From assembly GCA_025356695.1 (NCBI GenBank), contig JANXSE010000164.1, positions 1 through 36,410 on the forward strand: a stretch of DNA of 36,410 nucleotides. Reading direction: 5' to 3'. Position numbers and translations under genes: made by a program. The stretch comes from Betaproteobacteria bacterium. Lineage in GTDB: Bacteria; Pseudomonadota; Gammaproteobacteria; Burkholderiales; SG8-41. The notes under the pieces are model-generated. The model searched no databases, was not told where the DNA came from, and saw nothing but the letters and a program-made list of their open reading frames with translations. Position 1 is the stretch's first letter, and every line of letters starts with the position of its first letter. Of this stretch, positions 32,795 through 36,410 are shown piece after piece.

Positions 32795-33559
32795 TTACAA
32801 TTCAATAACCTGATTGTTTTCCAGCATGCGCGGGTTCCACTTTCCGGCACACTCCTGTATCTCGCGCATGGTCAATTCCACCTCGCCCGGCTTGAGATGC
32901 GTTATGTATATATCGGCTTTGCGCGTGAATTTCCCCAGTTCCGTTGCAAGCAAACTCGGACACAGATGCTTGGACGCCACCGCAAGGTCTTTCTCTCGAT
33001 TGCAAAATGCTGTTTCAATGATCAAATAACGCAGGTTATCGATCCGATTCACTTCCTTCCACAACGCGTCATTGGTCGTCGTGTCACCGGTAAACACCAG
33101 GCTCGCACGACCGGAATCGATCTGGAATCCAACCGCCGGCACGACGTGGTTGGCGGGCAGCGGCGTAAATTTGCGTGTGCCAACGCTGACAGTCGCACCG
33201 AGTGTAATCGGCTGATAACGCAGAAACGGTTTCGCCGGATCCGGAATCTGCGTGAAATCGGGCCACAACTTCCAGTTAAACAGATGCTGGCGGAGTATTT
33301 CGAGTGTCGGCTCGATTGCATAGACGGTGAGCGGCTTGTCGCGCATCCAGCCCACGCTGTCGACCAGAAAGGGGATCGACGCCACGTGATCAAGATGGGA
33401 GTGCGTCAGGAAAATGTGATCGATGCGCGAAAGTTCCTCGATACTCAGATCTCCGACACCGGTTCCGGCATCGATCAGGATATCGTTATCGAGCAGCATG
33501 GAGGTCGTGCGGAGTGATCCGCCGATACCGCCGCTGCATCCAAGTATTCTGAGTTTCAT
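32795..33559 (-). CDS. Metallo-beta-lactamase-fold cyclic-nucleotide phosphodiesterase
   Basis: The 254-residue soluble protein has the MBL dimetal motif THSHLDH (52-58) plus further ligands His138 (PANHVVP), Asp159 (FTGDTT) and His221 (ITHLKPG). The start MKLRILGCSGGIGG and the ITHLKPGE end match the class II cyclic nucleotide phosphodiesterase group related to RNase Z rather than true beta-lactamases. It should hydrolyse cAMP or cGMP. The gene lies 11 bases after the cyclase stop, so a producing and a degrading enzyme are co-transcribed. ATG 33559 is the only reasonable start. RNase Z-like activity is the alternative, but the context favours a phosphodiesterase. Confidence 0.86.
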   Translation of the reverse strand: MKLRILGCSGGIGGSLRTTSMLLDNDILIDAGTGVGDLSIEELSRIDHIFLTHSHLDHVASIPFLVDSVGWMRDKPLTVYAIEPTLEILRQHLFNWKLWPDFTQIPDPAKPFLRYQPITLGATVSVGTRKFTPLPANHVVPAVGFQIDSGRASLVFTGDTTTNDALWKEVNRIDNLRYLIIETAFCNREKDLAVASKHLCPSLLATELGKFTRKADIYITHLKPGEVELTMREIQECAGKWNPRMLENNQVIEL

Positions 33560-33570
33560 CTGGTCGATCG

Positions 33571-35820
33571 CTATTTCGTCGTAAACGTGAATGCGCCGTC
33601 CCAGCCTTTGCCCGGCGGGTTCGCGCGCAGAAACGAGATACGCTCAACAAAAGTTTCGCTGTAAAGCTTGTTACCCGGCACCGTCTTCTGCAGATTGAAC
33701 AACTGCAATTCCGCCTGGTCCCAGTCCTGCGCACGGTACAACCTGAGAAACTGACCGTATAGTTTTGCTTCTTCGAGCTTCGCTTTCTCGACCTGCCCCT
33801 GAATTCCCAGCGGCTCGAAGATTGCCACGGCTTCGTCCTTACCCTTGACCCGCACCCGGTCAAGCTCGCGGAACACGATATCGGGCACCGCGTTCTTGGT
33901 GCCTTCGCCGGCTATGATATCAGCGCTGTATTCCTTTGTGATGCCTTCCAGACGTGAGCCGAGGTTTACCGCGTCGCCCATCACAGTATAAGCCCGTCTT
34001 ATCTGCGAACCCATGTCGCCGACGCGCATCATGCCGGAATTGACACCAATGCCGATTTTGAATATCGGCCAGCCCTTGGCTTTGAATTTTTCGTTGAGCG
34101 CCGTAGCGGCCTTTTGCATGTCCATTGCCGCCAACAGGGCGTTTCGGGCGTGCGCGGCATCATGCACGGGCGCCCCCCAGAATGCCATGATTGCATCGCC
34201 GATGTATTTGTCCAGCGTGCCGCGGTGTCCCTCGCGGATAACCAGACTCATGGTCGTCAGATAATCGTTGATATAAATAGAGAGGTCTTCGGGAGAAAGG
34301 CTTTCGGAAATCGTCGTAAATCCCCGCACATCTGAAAACAGCACCGTCAGGTCTTCGGCGCGCGGCGCCATGTTGAAATCGGCCGGGTTCCTGGCCATTT
34401 CCTCGACCAGCTCGGGCGGTACATACTGCCCGAACAGCCCTGCCATCTGGTTCTTACCACGCGCCTCGACAAAATAACCGTACGACATGTTGAGCGCGAA
34501 CAGCAGCGTGATCATGACCAGCCCCGACGCCAGCGGCAGGACCAGATTGCCGAAGTGGAAAACCATCAGGTTGCCTGCCAGCACCGCGAACAGGACCGCG
34601 ATGGTTACCAGCAATGACTTCAACGGATTAAGCAGCGGCAGCAACAACGCCATCAATGTGCCGGCAACGAACAGCAGTATGAATTCCGCCCCCACCACAT
34701 ACGGTGGTTTCTGCTTGATATTGCGGTCGATCATGCCACCGATCATGTTGGCGTGGACCTCGACCCCCGGATAGATCGCGTCGACCGGCGTGGCCCGCAG
34801 GTCGAGCAGTCCCGGCGCGGTGGTGCCGACGAGGATGATCTTGCCTTTGAGTTCTTCGATTGCGACGCGTTCGTTGATGACGTCGACCGCCGAGATGTAT
34901 TTGTAGCTGTTGCCGATCCGGTTGCCCTTGCCGCGGTACGGGATCAGTGCGGTCACCGCCTCGTCGACCGGAATTTTGACCGGACCGACTTCGATCCATT
35001 CGAGACCGGAGTAGTTCTTGCTCCAGATTTTGTCGCTGGGGTACCCGGGCGCCACCTGCGCCTGTCCGAGCAGCATGCGGACCATCGCCAGCGACAGCGG
35101 TTCGTAGTACGCGCCGGCATGCTCACCGAGCATGGGAATGCGGCGCAGGATGCCGTCGGGGTCCGGTTGCAGCGTGAAATGTCCCGCACTTGCAGCAGAT
35201 TCCTGCAGCACCGCCAGGTTCGCCGTATAGGATGTGTAGTTCGGAAACCCGATGTTCTTGCCGGCAAACGTGCCGTCGGGCAGCACCGCGCCCGGCAACC
35301 GGCCGATTTTACCGCTCACGTCTTCAAACGTGAACGTATAGCCGAGTACGACTGCGCGGTTGCGCATGCGGCCGGCGAAAATCGCATCGTAGTCGAGTTG
35401 CGGCTGCAGTCGTTGCACCGCCGCCTGAAAACCGCCGACGTCGCGCAGCTCTTTCTGCGCAAGCTGCTCCAGCACGCGCAGACCCGAACTCTCATCGCGT
35501 TCCGCGAACACCACGTCAAAGCCGACGATGGCGATATGGTAGTGGTCGAACAGCTTGTCGAGCATCAATCCGAGGCGGTCGCGCGGCCACGGCCAGCGAC
35601 CCTCGCCGCCTTTTTCTTTTTCGGCGAGACTTTTTTCGTCGATATCGACAATGACAATGCGCGGGTCCAGCGTGCGCGGCATGGTAAGCGCGAGACGCGT
35701 GTCGTAGACAATCGCCTCCAGCCGCTGGATCAGCGGAAGTTCGATCTGTTTTGCCGCATGCAGCAGAAACACCACCACAAGGGCGATGCCGAGGCCTATG
35801 CGAACCGCGTGCTTTTCCAA
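33571..35820 (-). CDS. CHASE2-domain class III adenylate/guanylate cyclase
   Basis: The 749-residue protein has an N-terminal membrane anchor (about 7-22), a periplasmic CHASE2 sensor (about 30-370), three membrane helices (about 375-450) and a cytoplasmic class III cyclase domain (about 488-675). The metal aspartates are Asp497 (FSDVRGFT) and Asp542 (KYIGDAIMAFWGAP), with Lys538 at the purine-binding position and GDAVNLGSR (615-623) carrying Asn619 and Arg623. A helical tail of about 70 residues follows. All catalytic residues are present, so it should be active, most likely making cAMP. The start is TTG 35820 with an ideal AGGAGG at 35825-35830. It heads the operon with the phosphodiesterase, ATPase and HD-GYP genes. 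Confidence 0.94.
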   Translation of the reverse strand: MEKHAVRIGLGIALVVVFLLHAAKQIELPLIQRLEAIVYDTRLALTMPRTLDPRIVIVDIDEKSLAEKEKGGEGRWPWPRDRLGLMLDKLFDHYHIAIVGFDVVFAERDESSGLRVLEQLAQKELRDVGGFQAAVQRLQPQLDYDAIFAGRMRNRAVVLGYTFTFEDVSGKIGRLPGAVLPDGTFAGKNIGFPNYTSYTANLAVLQESAASAGHFTLQPDPDGILRRIPMLGEHAGAYYEPLSLAMVRMLLGQAQVAPGYPSDKIWSKNYSGLEWIEVGPVKIPVDEAVTALIPYRGKGNRIGNSYKYISAVDVINERVAIEELKGKIILVGTTAPGLLDLRATPVDAIYPGVEVHANMIGGMIDRNIKQKPPYVVGAEFILLFVAGTLMALLLPLLNPLKSLLVTIAVLFAVLAGNLMVFHFGNLVLPLASGLVMITLLFALNMSYGYFVEARGKNQMAGLFGQYVPPELVEEMARNPADFNMAPRAEDLTVLFSDVRGFTTISESLSPEDLSIYINDYLTTMSLVIREGHRGTLDKYIGDAIMAFWGAPVHDAAHARNALLAAMDMQKAATALNEKFKAKGWPIFKIGIGVNSGMMRVGDMGSQIRRAYTVMGDAVNLGSRLEGITKEYSADIIAGEGTKNAVPDIVFRELDRVRVKGKDEAVAIFEPLGIQGQVEKAKLEEAKLYGQFLRLYRAQDWDQAELQLFNLQKTVPGNKLYSETFVERISFLRANPPGKGWDGAFTFTTK

Positions 35821-35882
35821 TCTGCCTCCTGTGGTGCCACTGTCGACCTGCAGCAGCTAGGGCAGGTCGTCACCGAAAATGC

Positions 35883-35898
35883 TGCAAAACCCGTGCCA
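35883..35898 (-). promoter_or_regulatory. Consensus sigma-54 promoter of the cyclase operon
   Basis: The minus strand reads TGGCACGggttTTGCA, an exact match to the RpoN consensus TGGCACG-N4-TTGCW. The predicted transcription start is near 35872, about 52 bases before the TTG start of the cyclase. Expression would need an activator of the NtrC/PilR type; no such gene is in the window. Confidence 0.88.
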
Positions 35899-36022
35899 CC
35901 GGCATGTCGTCACAGAATATCGAGCCCGACGCGACCGCATTGCCTTACTCCCCTCGCGGACGTGAATAATTGCCGGTTCAGAATCAGCGCAGCCGTGTCA
36001 GCCGCGCCCGGATTCGGCTACG

Positions 36023-36035
36023 TTCCCGCCGGGAA
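36023..36035. repeat. Short inverted repeat downstream of the FHA gene
   Basis: TTCCCGCCGGGAA is an inverted repeat 6 bases past the FHA stop codon on the minus strand. It could form a small hairpin but is not followed by a T run, so a terminator call is not justified. Confidence 0.3.
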
Positions 36036-36040
36036 AAGAA

Positions 36041-36409
36041 CTAACTGTTCTTCAGGAAGAATTCCATTTTTACGCCGGCCAGTTCAATGACATCGTGATC
36101 ATTGAGCTGATGCGCCTGCGCATCCAGCGTCTTGCCGTTGACGACGGGGTAACTGGCGCCCTCGACGTGCGTAATGAAGTAGCCGTGCGGCCGGCGCGTA
36201 ATGACAGCAACCTGCACACCGGGTTTGCCGAGTGTGGTGAGATTTTTGGTCAATTCCAGTTCCTTGCCAGCGGAAGAACCGGTCAAAATCTGAATCGCTG
36301 CAAGCTTTTCGGCGGGTTTCGGCACATTGACTGCGGATTGCGGCGGACGGCTTTGTGTCGTGGTGGCCGTCGGGTTGATCTGGGTGTCGCCGAAACTTCC
36401 GGCCGGCGG
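36041..36409 (-). CDS. FHA-domain protein, C-terminal part (partial)
   Basis: The visible 122 codons end in an FHA-like domain: LTTLGKPGVQVAVITRR, THVEGASYPVVNGKTL and NDHDVIELAGVKMEFF. FHA domains bind phosphothreonine peptides, and the C-terminal VVNG and DVIELAG pattern is typical. The usual glycine-arginine and serine-x-x-histidine residues are not seen here, so this copy may be a non-binding or structural repeat. The frame has a GTG at 36325, but it stays open without a stop to the window edge through a Thr/Pro/Ser-rich linker, so the gene almost certainly continues to the right, perhaps with a canonical FHA domain. A phosphoprotein reader near a kinase-containing network is consistent (inference). 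Confidence 0.8.
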   Translation of the reverse strand, partial: PPAGSFGDTQINPTATTTQSRPPQSAVNVPKPAEKLAAIQILTGSSAGKELELTKNLTTLGKPGVQVAVITRRPHGYFITHVEGASYPVVNGKTLDAQAHQLNDHDVIELAGVKMEFFLKNS

Positions 36410-36410
36410 C

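Noticed and set aside
32207..33517. 436-codon plus-strand frame antisense to the ATPase and phosphodiesterase genes
   Set aside because: It spans two unrelated genes and the gap between them and has no recognisable domain, while the minus-strand proteins carry full catalytic motifs.
34753..36090. 445-codon plus-strand frame antisense to the cyclase gene and its promoter
   Set aside because: It has biased composition, no domain, and crosses the sigma-54 promoter. The minus-strand cyclase is certain.

Overview
The window reads as chromosomal DNA of a betaproteobacterium. Its valS end, moaC, tusA-type gene, LHr-type chrA, BepA-like protease, type IV pilins and sox genes are all of betaproteobacterial style, and the DNA is moderately GC-rich. 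Rhodocyclales or Nitrosomonadales, probably a sulfur oxidiser, is my best guess; this rests on recalled family resemblance, not on a search. I saw no integrase, transposase, CRISPR array, tRNA or rRNA gene.

Left part (1-9344): the 3' end of valS, an MFS exporter, a TusA-like sulfurtransferase, a Ser/Thr kinase with a cyclic-nucleotide-binding domain, a chromate transporter, an M48 metalloprotease, moaC, and a compact soxY-soxZ-soxXA set. The last sox gene encodes SoxX and SoxA as one polypeptide. No soxB or soxCD lies in the window.

Centre (9369-28653): two tandem type IV pilin genes on the minus strand, each with its own sigma-54 type promoter. They are followed by a long array of cell-surface or protein-modification genes. 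Eleven minus-strand genes (26555 down to 10652) encode six paralogous proteins that fuse N-terminal TPRs to a C-terminal GT9-like glycosyltransferase, one TPR plus SPINDLY/OGT-like (GT41) transferase, a GT8-like transferase, a GT2-FkbM fusion, and two separate methyltransferases, one of them TylF-like. A divergent plus-strand pair adds an FkbM methyltransferase and a 2-oxoglutarate/Fe(II) oxygenase, followed by a small conserved-looking protein. No sugar-nucleotide synthesis, Wzx/Wzy or polymerase genes are present. This looks more like a set of soluble, TPR-targeted protein glycosyltransferases than an O-antigen locus.

Right part (28693-36409): a minus-strand signalling operon of a CHASE2 class III adenylate/guanylate cyclase, a metallo-beta-lactamase-fold cyclic nucleotide phosphodiesterase, a GAF-PilB/GspE-type ATPase and a GAF-HD-GYP protein. 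It starts from an exact consensus sigma-54 promoter. An FHA-domain protein lies upstream and runs off the right edge.

Working model (inference): RpoN drives both the pilins and the cyclase operon. Cyclic nucleotide made by the cyclase and removed by the phosphodiesterase may be read by the GAF domains of the ATPase and HD-GYP proteins and by the kinase at the left end. The glycosyltransferase array decorates one or more exported proteins; the adjacent pilins are one candidate target.
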